Shown in pieces: positions 1 through 11,242 of a stretch of 64,000 bases of DNA (positions are counted from its first letter, which is position 1; each line of letters opens with the position of its first letter). The stretch spans positions 1,840,590 through 1,904,589 of the forward strand of contig CM074812.1 of NCBI GenBank assembly GCA_037447605.1, written 5' to 3'. The notes under the pieces were generated by a model. The model ran no database searches and was not told where the DNA came from. It worked only from the letters and a program-made list of their open reading frames with translations. Both the position numbers and the translations under genes were made by a program. The DNA comes from Zygnema circumcarinatum (lineage: Eukaryota > Streptophyta > Zygnematophyceae > Zygnematales > Zygnemataceae).

Positions 1-75
1 GCGATCATTGGCAATGGTTGGTTGGATCGCGAATGAGTGGTTCGCAACCATTCCAACGGTTGATCCAATGGCGCG
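1..75. repeat. CAACCATTGG-family self-complementary repeat, fragment
   Basis: The segment carries CAATGGTTGG, GCAACCATTCC and TGATCCAATGG in both orientations. The same word family forms the arrays at 6590-6935 and 7556-8010 and appears again near 22785-22850 and 59935-59985. It is non-coding as far as I can see and may be one end of a repeat that starts outside the window. Confidence 0.6.
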
Positions 76-600
76 ATCTGTGCTCAACTTATACGTGCTA
101 AGCCCTTCAACCAATGCCACATCCTCATCCCTTTATTACGTAAGCCCCTTTTTAACATGAAAAGGATAAGAGCATGAGAAAACGCATGTTCGGATTTTCG
201 CGAGGACAGGGCCAACACATGGAACCTTGGAACATGCCCGAACATAGAGACAGGCTACCAACAAGGGAAGCACATTCAGTTAAAGGAAACTGGAAGCGCA
301 AAACACAGCCAACAGAGAAAGGGACACATAGAAAGGAACGACTGGTAGTACTGTACTAATACACGAGTGGGGCTCCTAAACCACGCCAGGACCAACCAAC
401 CAACCAACGGTCGACGCGCAGCCCACAGTTTTCAGTACGGCAGGCTCCCAAAATCAACAGAACAAAGGCTCGCCGTACGGCACATAGAACCGACGTACGA
501 ACTCGCGATACGGTATTGTACTGTACAGTACAGTACAGTAGACCCCCCTCATATTTTCCACCCTGTTACAGTGCGTCCCCAAGAAATTCGCCCCGATTTT
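76..600. other. Intergenic, no gene seen; GTAC-rich patch
   Basis: No reading frame here has coding character. Around 470-545 lies a run rich in CGTACG, GTACTG and CAGTAC words, an early member of the GTAC/CGTA clusters that recur upstream of genes in this window. Confidence 0.5.
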
Positions 601-1441
601 GGGGTAACTCTACTGCACCCCCGCGTTTTGTCTTTCGCACCCCCCTATTGAAAATTTTGCCTGCCCGTTTTGGTACCCCCCAGTTTTGAATATTTCGGGA
701 TTTTTTTTTTTCCCCGCCCCTCCCGTCCCCTCCGCTCCCCTTCCGTGCCCTCTCCTCCCTCCCTCCCTCCCTCCCTCCCTCCCTCCCTCCCTCCCTCCCT
801 CCCTCCCCTCCCCTGCCCTCTCCTCCCCTCCCCTCCCCTCCCCTGCCCTCTCCTCCCCGGCCCTCCCCTCCCCTCCCTTGCCCTGTCCTCCCCTGCCCTC
901 TCCTCCCCGGCCCTCCCCTCCCGTCCCCTCCCCTCCCCTCCCCTCCCCTGCCCTGCCCTCCCTTGCCCTCCCCTCCTCGTCTCTCCTCTTCTCGGTTTGC
1001 AATTTCTTGTGGTTCCCATGTTGACTTTGTCCATGTTTATTTGATGGCCTCACCATCTTGAGACCAATGCAAATCCCCTTTTCTTTTGTCGCACATTGTT
1101 GGAAGTCAATAGTGAAATGGAGAAAACGAGGGGGGTGGAATGTCCAGAAAAAGAGGGGGGGGGAGGGGAGCGGGCGGGGAGGGGAGGGGGGGGGAGGGAA
1201 GGGGAGGGGAGCGGGCGGGAGGGGAGGACATGGCAGGGGAGGGGAGGGGAGGGGAGGGGAGGGGAGGGGAGGAGGGGGGGGAGGAGAGGGCAGGGGAGGA
1301 GGGGGAGCGGAGGGGACGGGAGGGGCGGGAAAAAAAAAAATTCCCGAAATATTCAAAACTGGGGGGTACCAAAACGGGCAGGCAAAATTTTCAAAAGGGG
1401 GGTGCGAAAGACAAAACGCGGGGGTGCAGTAGAGTTACCCC
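601..1441. mobile_element. Foldback (long inverted repeat) element, non-coding
   Basis: The sequence starting GGGGTAACTCTACTGCACCC at 601 returns as its near-exact reverse complement ending at 1441. The unique part of each arm is about 120 bp with only a few mismatches, and C/T-rich (left) or G/A-rich (right) tracts extend the pairing inward. The element is flanked by the direct repeat GATTTT (595-600 and 1442-1447), or CCCCGATTTT if the terminal bases are assigned to the target. This is the expected mark of insertion with target-site duplication. The core at about 985-1140 is unique sequence, and part of it resembles 22939-23028. All long frames in the element are low-complexity translations of the tracts; there is no transposase. 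It is a non-autonomous foldback or MITE-like element of unknown superfamily. Confidence 0.75.
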
Positions 1442-1462
1442 GATTTTGCCGAAACCACTTTT

Positions 1463-1682
1463 TTGTACGGTACGTCTGTGTTAGCCGTACTATTCGTACT
1501 ATTCGTACTATTCGTACTAGCTGTACTAGCCGTTACGGGCTTCAGCAAAACTCACCGAATCTCCCCGCAAGTGCCGCCGTAAGAGGCGCTCGCTCTTCTC
1601 CCCTTCTTCTTGGCTTCGATACGATACGACACGGCCCGATCGGGTACGGTACGATGCGGTACGGTACGTACGGACGTACATG
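1463..1682. repeat. GTAC/CGTA short-motif cluster
   Basis: TACGGTACGT is followed by tandem CGTACTATT units near 1490-1520. A second patch near 1618-1680 contains ACGATACGACACGG, CGGGTACGGTACG and GGTACGTACGGACGTAC. The words are largely self-complementary. No gene overlaps the cluster. Confidence 0.6.
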
Positions 1683-1989
1683 AACTCTAACATAATACTG
1701 CCCGCCTATTGGTAACACGAACCTTATATTTGCAAATTCCAAGATTTTCGCCTCATATTTGCCGAAACCATGGCGAAAATATTAGGGGGAGTCAGACCTT
1801 GACCATCGCCAAACCAATTTCGTAAGCCTGTCGGGCGAATTAAGATTGGCTAAGTACGCATTTCGGTACGGCTGTGTAAGGCGGAGCCAGGGATCCCGAC
1901 CCGGAATTCGTACACGAAACTTTGACTTTTAGTATAAGGAATTCGGGAATTTCGTAAGCGATGGTCAAGGTCTGACTCCCCCTAAAAGG

Positions 1990-2150
1990 GGGCTCTACTG
2001 TATTGTATGACACTGTACGACACTGTACGGTATCACCCGATACGATACTCTGACTGGCATATCGTACGATTTATTGATATTAAACGATATTTCGACTATA
2101 CTCCGAGATGAACCGATACAGTACGATACCGGTACTGTATGGCGGCAGCG
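1990..2150 (+). promoter_or_regulatory. GTAC/TACGATAC cluster upstream of PRA1A, with a small hairpin
   Basis: Repeated TGTACGACACTGTACGG-type words end about 60 bp before the PRA1A start codon. Within the cluster ATACAGTAC (about 2114-2122) and GTACTGTAT (about 2132-2140) are perfect reverse complements around a short loop, so a hairpin is possible in DNA or in the 5' leader. Promoter function is inferred from position and from recurrence upstream of other genes. Confidence 0.45.
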
Positions 2151-2209
2151 GGGCGCGAGGGAGAGAGCGCGGGAAGGGGCCTGCGAGGGAGGGAGGGAGG
2201 GCAGGGGCC

Positions 2210-4269
2210 ATGGAGTGGAGCGCAGTGAGCGTGGAGGAGGTGGCGGACGCGCTGCGCGAGGCGGAGTGGTCCGCACCGCCGCGGCCGCTGCCCGAGTTTT
2301 TCCTCCGCTTCTCGCTGCCCAAGAGCCCTTCCAAGTGGGCCGGCCGCGTCAAGTGCAACGTCTATTAGTGCGCCCCGCTCTCTCCCTCTCCTATCAACCC
2401 TAACCACTACTGCCACTAGAAAACTCAACTCTTCAAAGACTGCATATCTCCAGAGCTAGGCCTCACGAAGGGCCGGCCAGATATAGGAGCCAGGCCGGGA
2501 TGTGAGCGCCACTCTGAGGCCCGATTGGAAATTATAGCAGTGCGTGACTTGTGACCTGGATTGGTGGTATTTTGATGCAGTTACCGCACCAATTATTTCG
2601 CCCTCCTGCTCCTCATCCTCTGTGAGTTCTATTTAATGTCAGGTTCTCAGTTTTCTGCATTCAATCAAGATCTTTGCCTGAGTGCTGCTAAACAGATCCA
2701 GAGGGAGCTATCGTTCAGTTTTAAATTAGATGGAAGAGAATCGTATGCAGACAATGTGTTGTGACGAGCAGGTGTCGCTTGGGGTTTTGGTCGTTCGTAA
2801 GCATTCTAAACCTAAAACTTGCGGCAGCCTTACTCCTGTGAAGGGGCTTATTTATTACTCCTCCTGGCCCCCTTGTTGGATGGATTGCAGTAATTGCCTT
2901 TTTGCGGAATCCAGTAGCACTTTTGGCCGTTATTCTGGGGGGACTAAGCATAGCTTGCCTAAATGACAGGTGTGTTCTCTCACTCTCAGGCCCTTGCACT
3001 CGATGCTCACTTTGCCTCTAAAGCGTGGTGCACTAAAAGGCGACTTTGGAAAGCACAACCAGAACATGACTTTTTTGCATCCAACATCCTCATTCAGCAA
3101 CGCGGGGACTTAGATGCACGGTTTTGGCAATGTGGTCGACTATCTTTTTAAACGCACGATTTGATGTTTTTTGTCTTGAAAACCATTCAAAACCGTCGGC
3201 CGCAGCCATCCTTCGCTGCCGCATCCCATCATCATTGCACTTTGCATCATTGGGTTATGAAACAAAACAAACCAATCTGTATATGTTACTCACTAAATCA
3301 GGGACGACTTGCTTTGAGTCACCCAAGAGCATGGCCATGAGCTTGTTTACTAAACCTCGGATGTCTTTTTGCAGCTTTGCATTGGCGCTGAGCGAGCGCC
3401 TGACACGTGGTGTGCGGCGAATTTCACCGCCTTTAGCAGCCAAGATGCGCCCGCCTGCTTCGTGAGTTTTACGGCCAGTAAGCTGCTTCTGTTTTCTGTA
3501 TGTCAGTTCTCCACTTTTTCCTATCATGAAAGAACCCTAAACCCCCTACAAATCCGGAAAATTCTGGTTGTCGGCAGGAGGAGTAGCACAAGGGGCCGCC
3601 CTTTGAAGTCTCCGGTGCATATTGGAGGACAGGACCGGCGGGTGGTGGCAGGAGCACTCTTCACAGGTGCCCTTAGAGGATGGAAATGGTCTCCCCTGTG
3701 CTGTTAGCGAGGGGGGGGAGGGGGCTGCAGTGAAGAGATGTCAAATTTTCATTGAGTAAAATCTGCCTTTGTGTTAACCGTCACACGCAGGTGCTGGCCT
3801 CCTATGTTATCTCTCCTCGGCCTTGCTGACAGCTGCCGGGGCTCTGCTGGTCGCCATGCTCAGTGAGTGCTGTGGAGGCTGGGGGAGGTTCAAAATTTCT
3901 CAGAGAACGATTTCTTATGGCTCTTTTGTAGAGCTGAATCGGAAAGCTCTTTCCAGTTTCTAGTTCTTCTCTGCATGTTAATAACCCTCAGACTCTGTAC
4001 ATCATGCGGCCTTCTGAATCTCAAAGCCATCGTCTGACACTTTCAACTTCCTTAACTCATAGACATTCCTCATTAGAACCCTAACACGATTGACCAGATC
4101 TTACTCCTTTGCGGTTGTTTTTGCACTCCTGACAAGCCGTCTGCTTGTTGTGAGGTGTCCAGCCCTTGGTCTTCATGCAACTTTCCGGTCTCCGAACTTG
4201 AAAGCGAGGCTAAACACTTTCCGCGAGGAGTTCCGCGCAGTGTGGCGCGGCTACAGCGACGCACCCTGA
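2210..4269 (+). CDS. PRA1A: PRA1 family protein A (prenylated Rab acceptor)
   Basis: Seven exons were joined by hand: 2210-2367, 2581-2625, 2844-2969, 3375-3461, 3578-3666, 3791-3862 and 4163-4269. They total 684 nt (227 aa) with matching phases. The product is a small four-helix membrane protein of the PRA1/Yip3 family, which works in Rab-dependent trafficking on ER/Golgi/endosomal membranes. Visible marks are the N-terminal PPRPLPEFFLRFSLPKS segment, KCNVYYYRTNY before the first hydrophobic hairpin, LSIACLNDSFA between hairpins, a second hydrophobic stretch in exon 6 and the C-terminal tail LKARLNTFREEFRAVWRGY. These closely match the plant PRA1A subfamily as I remember it. The exon 2 donor (GA before GTTCTA) is non-ideal; GTGAGT four bases upstream is the alternative but breaks the frame. 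A G/A-rich leader precedes the ATG. Confidence 0.9.
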
Positions 4270-5416
4270 TGGGTTTCGATTTCCCGCACACCTCTTGTAC
4301 AGCTCCTGCCAGCGCGCCCCATTTTCACATGTGGCGGATAACCTATTTTGCCTAGTATGAAGTTGTAAGCCCTGCTTGCGCCTGCGGCCAAGTAACCATC
4401 GATGCAGAGAGTCATGTAGAGCGCGTGCCATCAAGAATAATTGCGAGGCAAAAAAGCAGTCGATTTTCCTTTGTATTTTGGCCACATTCTCAAACTGTGT
4501 TAGAATTTATAAAGTCAGGATGTGATTGGTCTCTCTCTTTCTGTAGCTCTCTTGTCTGCGTGTGCACAGGAGTGTCGTTTCATTTTCAGTCGCCTTTCAG
4601 TGCCACGCAAGGAGAGCTCTGCCTGATGCTGAAGATGTCACCTTTGACGAAACCTCAGCTCAACTCATATGGGGTCGCTTTGTCATTCAGTCAGTCGCTG
4701 GTCGAGTGGCTGCGGGTTTTCCTTGGAAAGCATTTTTGTCAAAAACTTTCGGATTACAAGGCTCCTGACGTGATCAGTTCACCTCTCTCTCGTTCGACTT
4801 CGTGCCCACGTCTTTATCATGTCCAATCTCCTTCAAGCTAAGGAATGGTTTTTTGCATATTGTCTATTTCACTGTCAAACGACTTCACCTCATCACCGAA
4901 AAGGAAGCCCTCCGGCCACCCGTCCTATCTGCTGTTGGATTGAGGTGATGAGGCTAAGGAAGATGACGAGGTAGCTGGAGAGGCCCCATTGCCTGCTGGG
5001 AACCTCGGAGCGTTGTTGTTGCTGTTGCTCGTGACTGGAATGGGGGGTGACTTCAAATGGTTATGTGGACCACTTCTGTGACAGAATAGAAGACGACTGG
5101 TAGGAAACGCCTAAGTGACACCTTGAAAAGAAACTTCATGCCAGAAATCTGGCCTTTCCTAAGATTCCGACGACTAATATTGACCGACGTCCCCTCCTTC
5201 TCAGGAATGCTTTCTCAAACAAAGCCTCTCCCCACGCAGTTCAAGCATCGCTGTACCCTGTGGACATGCACGCAGAGTCAAGCTCCCATCCACCAGGAAA
5301 CGTATTCAGTTTTAAAGGACTGTCAAGGCTGTCGTTGCATTGGTGGATTTTTGCAACGTTACTGACTCGTTACTGACTTTTCTTTGCATCTCCTTGTAAT
5401 CTCCCAGCGAGCTGAT
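4270..5416. other. Intergenic between PRA1A and the zinc-finger gene; no supported gene
   Basis: Several open frames exist (for example about 4425-4841), but none has a recognisable domain, and their ends do not match splice sites that would link them to neighbours. The 3' UTRs of the two convergent genes probably lie here. Confidence 0.45.
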
Positions 5417-6269
5417 CTATTGAAAGGAATGGGATTCGCGCAAAGGTATTTCAGCAACCGCCCAGCGACCTGTGCTGCACCTATGAACCCCAGTCCAAAG
5501 ACAAAATGAACCATTAACAATAATGACGAGGTAGGGGAGTTGGAGGGGGCCCAAGGTAAGTGCTCCATACTTGTTTCCTTCACATGTGGGGCATTGGCAG
5601 GGCCAAGGGTAGGCAGGATCTGCTAAGTTAGACCACATTAGCGCACCCTCTCCTCGACACAGCTTGCAGGGAAGGAAACGATGACCTTTACAAACAGTGC
5701 ATGGAGGTGCCGTCTTCTTCTGGACAGCGTAACGAAATCCGTATGAGAGAATATTCATAGAAAAGTCGTTTTCCAACCACGCGTAGCAATGACGTGAAAT
5801 TTAGGTTCTATCCAAGTCAATGACGGTGGCAACGCACATCAGCTACAGAGAACATACTTTGCATCACTGCAAAATTAGGGTTAAAGTGAGAGTGTCTAAA
5901 GTTTTCTACCCAAATTGCATGAAGAAGCGGTTGTGTTGATGACCTACTGGCTTTTAATCCTGCAACCAAATAACGATTGCCGAAACCCTTGGGAGATAGT
6001 ATGAAGTGAATTGGTTCTTCGCCTACATAGATTACGGTTAACTCCGTCGAAGTCTTAATCTTGGAGAGAAGAAACATGTTCAAGAAAACGATTTCCTATA
6101 ATGGACAACTTGTTTCTTTGAGCAGAAGCAAGTATAGGAGAGCAGACCTTACCCGAATCGCCAACATTCTTGCAGACACTATCTGCAAAGCTCCTGCTGC
6201 AGCCATGCCGAGTCCCACCACTCCCACAGCCGTAACACCGACCACCTTCACCACAGTAGGAAGAGACAT
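5417..6269 (-). CDS. Small DnaJ-type zinc-finger protein with N-terminal membrane segment
   Basis: Three exons on the minus strand (6153-6269, 5571-5719, 5417-5480) give 330 nt and 109 aa with phases 0 and 2 respected. The N-terminus is a Gly/Ala/Val-rich hydrophobic helix (about residues 4-30). The second exon has CxxC-x-G-type knuckles: CTVCKGHRF, CKLCRGEG and CQCPTCEGN, the spacing of the DnaJ cysteine-rich zinc domain. There is no J domain. Plants have short DnaJ-related proteins of this layout, several of them in plastids, and an organellar membrane role is an inference. The last exon adds one more cysteine but lacks the final CxxC pair I would expect, so an additional small exon or alternative 3' end is possible. 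Confidence 0.65.
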
Positions 6270-6589
6270 TGAACCCTCCCACTTTCTACAGTTCTCTTGA
6301 ATGCTCAATCATCGCCTTTTTCTGCATCATTTTCCTTGAGACGAGCACTTAGCTGCAGCATCGCCGCCTCAGGAAGCTGCAAGGCCTCACCTGAGGGCCC
6401 CTCCTCTCAGAGCCACAGCTGAGGGGCGCCCTTACAGCAGAAACCTGCTGACGCTTTGCTTACGTCATTACAAATCCAGAGACGGTTTGCGGGTGGAAAC
6501 TTGGCGGCTCGGTTGGCGGTTTGCGCCTACGACGGTTTTTGGAATTTGGGGTCCAAATGGGTACACATGTCAGAACTGGAACTGGAACT

Positions 6590-6935
6590 GACAAAGTGGG
6601 ACCGTTGGATCAACCATTCACAGTTCGGACCAGTGGATCGGCAACCATTGGTCAACCATTGGATGGCAATGGTTGGACGTCTACTGGTTGGCAACCAGTC
6701 GAATGGTTGTTTCGGTCCGCAACCACTGGTTGGCAACCAGTCGAATGGTTGCCTACCAGTGGATCCACTGGTTGGCAACCAGTCGACTGGTTTGGAACCA
6801 GTGGATGCCACTGGTTGGCAACCAGTCGAATGGTTGTTTCGATCCGGCGGCACTGGTTGGCAACCAGTCGAATGGTTATATCCATTAAATCAAATGGTTG
6901 GCAACCATTAAATCACTAGTTGTCAACGGTTGGCA
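6590..6935. repeat. Array of self-complementary CAACCATTGG/ACCAGTCGAATGG repeats (left)
   Basis: About six imperfect copies of CTGGTTGGCAACCAGTCGAA followed by TGGTTGTTTC-type spacers lie head to tail. Each copy contains a near-palindrome (TGGTTGGCAACCA). All six frames stay open through much of the array, giving several spurious ORFs rich in NGC, GWQPV and LATS; these are not genes. Confidence 0.8.
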
Positions 6936-7555
6936 ACCCACCAAAAAACACATACGACCCACTTTTGAGCCCCTACATCTCCCTACACGTTGGACTTACA
7001 GTAAACTATTAGTTTCCTCTTTTTGAAGTACTCACGGAACCCTAAGCCTAGCTTGAACCCTAAGCCTAGCCTGAACCCTAAATCTGGACTCCTACTCCTC
7101 CTCGCAATTCTGACTGCTCTCACAAAGCGCGCACTCATGCGCTCTACGGCGACAGAACAAAACAAAACAAAATAAATTCAGCAGAGCATGTCCATCCACC
7201 CAAGAGACGAAAATGAGCACAAAAAACACACACATCGCAGTATTCGCATTTTCAGATGATCACATACAGTTGAAAAAAATTCATATCAGAAATTTCAGAG
7301 CGTGCAGTTTTGCTGAAAATAAAAGACTGCCAAAAGCAATGGAAGTTTCAAAAAGAAAATAACGAAGCACTTCAAAATTACGAAGGAACGAATTTACGAA
7401 TTACATATGAAATGAAGTTACAGCTTCAAGACTGGGCCTTCAACTCTAGCCCTTAAAATCTACCACACTATTAAACTCCTAAATGAATACCCCCAACCTT
7501 CCTTACCCACCCTCCCTCTCTCTCTCTCTATCCTCTTTTTCTAAATTTCAGAAAT
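6936..7555. other. Segment between the two repeat arrays; no gene seen
   Basis: About 620 bp of A/T-richer sequence separates the arrays. Near 7040-7090 a CCCTAAGCCTAGC unit is repeated two to three times, resembling degenerate plant telomere repeats. No coding frame is supported. If the arrays are the subterminal regions of one element, this would be its interior. Confidence 0.4.
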
Positions 7556-8010
7556 TCAATGGTTGCCAACCATTGGATCACTGGTTCTGAACCAGTCGAA
7601 TGGTTGTTTCAGTCCTGCTCCACTGGTTCGCAACCAGTCGAATGGTTGTTTCGATCCGGCGGCACTGGTTGCCAACCAGTGGATCCACTGGTTCCAAACC
7701 AGTCGAGTGGTTGTTTCCGTCCGGATCCACTGGTTGGCAACCAGTCGAATGGTTGCCAACAAGTGGCAAACACTGGTTCCAAAACAGTCGAATGGTTGTT
7801 TTGGTCCTGAGCAGTGGTTGGCAACCAGTCGAATGGTTGTTTCGGTCCGCAACCACTGGTTGCCAACCAGTCGACTGGTTTGTCTAATGGTCCGATCTGT
7901 GCAACCATTGGCATGGATGCCAACCATTGATTCGTGAGCTAGCCAACCATTGGAATGGTTGCAACCGCTAAATGCCAATGATTGGCTGGCCAACCATTCC
8001 ATGGTTGGCT
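7556..8010. repeat. Array of self-complementary CAACCATTGG/ACCAGTCGAATGG repeats (right)
   Basis: The repeat family and orientation are those of 6590-6935, with about eight units. Shared words include GTTTCGATCCGGCGGCACTGG and GTTTCGGTCCGCAACCACTGG. The array ends in copies of CAACCATTGG and CCAACCATTCCATGGTTGG. It lies about 360 bp upstream of the mS23 start codon. Confidence 0.8.
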
Positions 8011-8137
8011 ACCAGGACGGCAAACTTCCGGTTTCTGGTTTGCAAACTTTTGCCTTTCGTACAAACTGCCCACGCCAGCCTGCAAGAGTCCCTGCCTGCC
8101 TCCCTGCCTGCCTACCTGCCTTCCTGCTTGCCTGCCT

Positions 8138-8362
8138 GGGGGGGGGGGGTGGGAGAGGGAGAGGGAGAGGGAGAGGCACTGGGAGAGGGACAGGCACAGG
8201 GAGAGGGAGGAGGAGGGAGTGGGAGGAGGGAGAGTAAGAAGAGGAAGAGGGAGAGGGAGAGGGGAGGGGAGGGAGAGGGGGGAAGGAGGGGGAGAGGAAG
8301 GAGAGGGGTAGGAGGAGGGAGAGGGAGAGGGGGAGGGGGAGTGAGAGGGGAAGGGCGAGGGG
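8138..8362 (+). repeat. Polypurine (GGGAGA)n tract just upstream of mS23
   Basis: GGGAGAGGGAGA-type sequence runs almost unbroken to six bases before the mS23 ATG. Similar tracts abut the start codons of several other genes in this window. The low-complexity frames through it are not genes. Confidence 0.8.
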
Positions 8363-8367
8363 CGGCC

Positions 8368-10236
8368 ATGTCGTTCCTGCGCGGCGACTTGCTGGCGCAG
8401 ATGCGGCTGCTGGTGAAGGGCGGCGTGCGCCAGCCGCCCAAGTGGTTCGACGCGCTCCGCCTGTCCGTGCTCCCGCCCCTCTCGCGCTTGCCGCTTCCTT
8501 TTCTTTAAGCAGGCATGGCAAGGCTCAGGAGAGGAACTTCTTCTGCGAGTTCATGCTTGAGTTTTAACAAGCTTGTCATGATCTTCTCAAATTTTAACAA
8601 CAGAGAAAAGTGTGGTGTAAGCTTTTTTTTTTCTTGCCACGAAGGAGAAATGAACAGCAGTACAGTCTCCTTAGGTATCTTGAGGATCTCAATTTCTGAA
8701 AACTAAATAATTAACATTGATGTACTCCTTTTTAAACACCCGGAATTGCGGCTCTGACGGCAGGAGGTTGACCTTTTGCTTTTGGTTCGGCCGTATGCAG
8801 AGTGCCAATAAAGCCGAAACCACAACGTTGCAAAAGGGCTCCGAAGATCGTGTTTCCAGAAGATCCCTTTGTAGAATCATACTACGCACGCCACCCTGAG
8901 GCCAAACTTGAGCCTTTTGCGTAAGCCTCATTCGCCGCAAGCAATTCATGACATTTTCTGACTGCATTCAGTCACTTGATGTTGTCATGAGCATGCACGG
9001 AACCGTAATTTAAGTGGCAAAGGTCTGAACATGCATCATACTCGGCGTCATTTCCACTATGGATTTCGCAATTGAAGTTAACTAGGCAATGCCTATTTTT
9101 ACACAATGCCCAAGAAGGAGGGGTCAATAATATCCCATGTTTAAAACAATCCTTTTATTTAAGGGACATATGGCAAACATGATCGAAGTCCAAGTCTCAA
9201 ACCCTCGCTGTTTTGCAGTTTCTTCGTTGTGGATTGGAAAGCACTTTTCCGCCAATTTCGTCTTGTCATAATTTTCATCCCTCCGACCCCACCTTTGCTG
9301 TTATTGCGAGAGCGTGGGATACATTATCACGTGCTACTGTGTGCAGGCTGCAGAGCTTCGACCCGCCTCCTGCGAGAAGGTTCGCATGGAGACAGATGGA
9401 GGTCCTTCCGGAAGCGCGAGAACAGGTGCGTGAGGAGATACGGAACTCGCATAAGGAGGCGACTGGCGAAGAATTAGCAAAAGAAAGCATTGTGTGGAGC
9501 AAGGTTGAGGAGAAATGGGCGCGAAATGTGGCACGACTCAAAGTGGAGGTAACTTCGCTTACGATTCTTAACTACTGCAGCTTCTTAGTTTAGAAAATCA
9601 GTTTTGAGAAGCGTTCAGGTTTCGAACAATGGCATTGTACTATTGATTGGGAAGCAAGCTGGCCACTGGTCTGCAACCATGGCCTCGTGAAGCTCTTGCA
9701 TCGCAAATGCACCCCTGCAGAAGATCACTTGTTTTTGGCTTTGCTGTGCTCATCACCTTTCCCTAACTTCTCACCACTTTCCCACTTTACTCCCTTCTCT
9801 ATCTCACTTTCACTCTTTCACTCGTGTTTTCTCTGACTCCTGTGCACTTCCCTTCCTCTCTTCTCATTTCCAATGCATCCTCAACTCCGCGTCTCCCCTC
9901 CCTCCCTTTCTCCACCCATCGTCCCTGCTCCGCTTCCTTTCTGCCCCCCGTCCCTATTCCCGCTGTGCTAACTCTCACCGTTTGATTTCAATGGCGCTGA
10001 CGACGAAACATGGTGTGAAACCAATGCAGGCAGAATGGGAGGCACAGAGGGTGGAGGCAGAGGAGCGATACTTTGCAGAGAGAAGAAAGGCAATCAGGGA
10101 AGGCAGACAACCGCCGCCAATGCCAAATAGAAGCATTTTGCAGGAAGTGCAGGAGGAGGAGGCGGAGGTGATTAAGCGAGGCCTGGAGGCCATAGGGGCG
10201 AAAAAACTAAAGGAGAAGGGGCGGTTTGGACTCTGA
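8368..10236 (+). CDS. MRPS23: Mitochondrial small-subunit ribosomal protein mS23
   Basis: Four exons (8368-8462, 8801-8920, 9347-9548, 10030-10236) total 624 nt, 207 aa. The product belongs to the mS23 family, a protein of the mitochondrial ribosome small subunit. Marks that agree with the plant family are the N-terminal MSFLRGDLLAQ followed by the (V/L)KG segment, the VFPEDPFVESYYARHPEA block, SFDPPPARRFAWRQ, and a long basic coiled-coil C-terminus ending after the RQPPPMPN motif. Exons 2-4 are clear. The exon 1 donor (CT before GTCCGT) was chosen because it alone keeps the frame into exon 2, and it is the least certain boundary. The polypurine tract and a CAACCATTGG array lie directly upstream. 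Confidence 0.87.
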
Positions 10237-11242
10237 CTTTGATGTAAGAAACTCTTTCGAGCAACTGTTGCCGCTTGTCCAAAAGCCGGAAAGACGGCCA
10301 CTCTGAGGGGCATTGCTGCTGACTGCGACTGCCTGCTTTGGGTTCTTCCGTGACCACCTTTCACTTTTCGCCTTTCTCCTTTCACACGATGCGGAACCAT
10401 TGTCACAAGTGGAGAGACCGCAGACCGAGGCCACATCAGTGCAGTGCAAAAGCACCACAACCTCCGTTGGTTGGCATCAAAAGCAATGTGTCGACGACTT
10501 GTGATCAGATAAGAATGCTCTGTCAACGTGTACTGACAACATTGTATGAAAAGGTCCCATCCAAGCAGAACAACATCGACCATTGATTATCCCCCACCGT
10601 GTTGTACTTGCGATGGTTAAACCTGCATTCTTAACAAAACGAACTTACAAAGGGGAATCGACATTCATACTATATGGAGGTCAGAGTTACGAATAATGAA
10701 TAATTCCATTAAGAAATCCGTATAGCGAAAGTTAACAGTGGTTCCCCCTAATGTATGAATTCAGCTTAATTCCAACTCCTTATGTTGACAGGGTCAGACA
10801 GTCTGGCTCTGAGTGTTGCTGAAAAAAGAAAAGGTGGTGAACAGGAACATGAGGTATATCCTCGTGGGAAGGCAGCCGCTAAATGCAGCGGTCAAATGTG
10901 TGAGGAAAGAAGCAGCACTCGTTGCATAGGTCCTGGGAGGTACTGAGCTAGAAGTTGAAAAAAGTGACAACCAGAATGGTAACCTAATGGACCCTTCCTG
11001 AACATGTGTGAAAACTGCTCCTGAAAACAACACCACCCGCAGCCTGGACCCAATACAAGAGAGAACTCTTGACCTAATGAATGGCGTAAAGTGATATCCT
11101 TTGACTGCGTGTGAGTCGCTCCAACAAAAGGCCCTCGGTGGCACATTGCAGTCCTATAAAGCAACCCTTCGTGCCATACAAGTCGACGCCACAAGATTAA
11201 ATCAATAAAAGGGCCCCTAAATTGCCCTCTCCTTCAGTGTTC
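10237..11242. other. Convergent intergenic region; nothing recognised
   Basis: About 1 kb lies between the stop codons of mS23 (+) and the coiled-coil protein gene (-). Open frames here are short and lack consistent splice context; 3' UTRs are expected. Confidence 0.45.

Noticed and set aside
610-1683. Several 90-250 residue frames rich in Pro/Ser/Leu or Gly/Arg/Glu
   Set aside because: They translate the G/A and C/T tracts of the foldback element in all frames of both strands and have no domain or splice context.
6456-8002. Long frames with repeated GWQPVEW, LATSRMV and NQSNGC motifs that look like a repeat protein
   Set aside because: All six frames are open because the DNA repeat is self-complementary and its length keeps frames open. 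There is no consistent start, and codon use is unlike real genes here.
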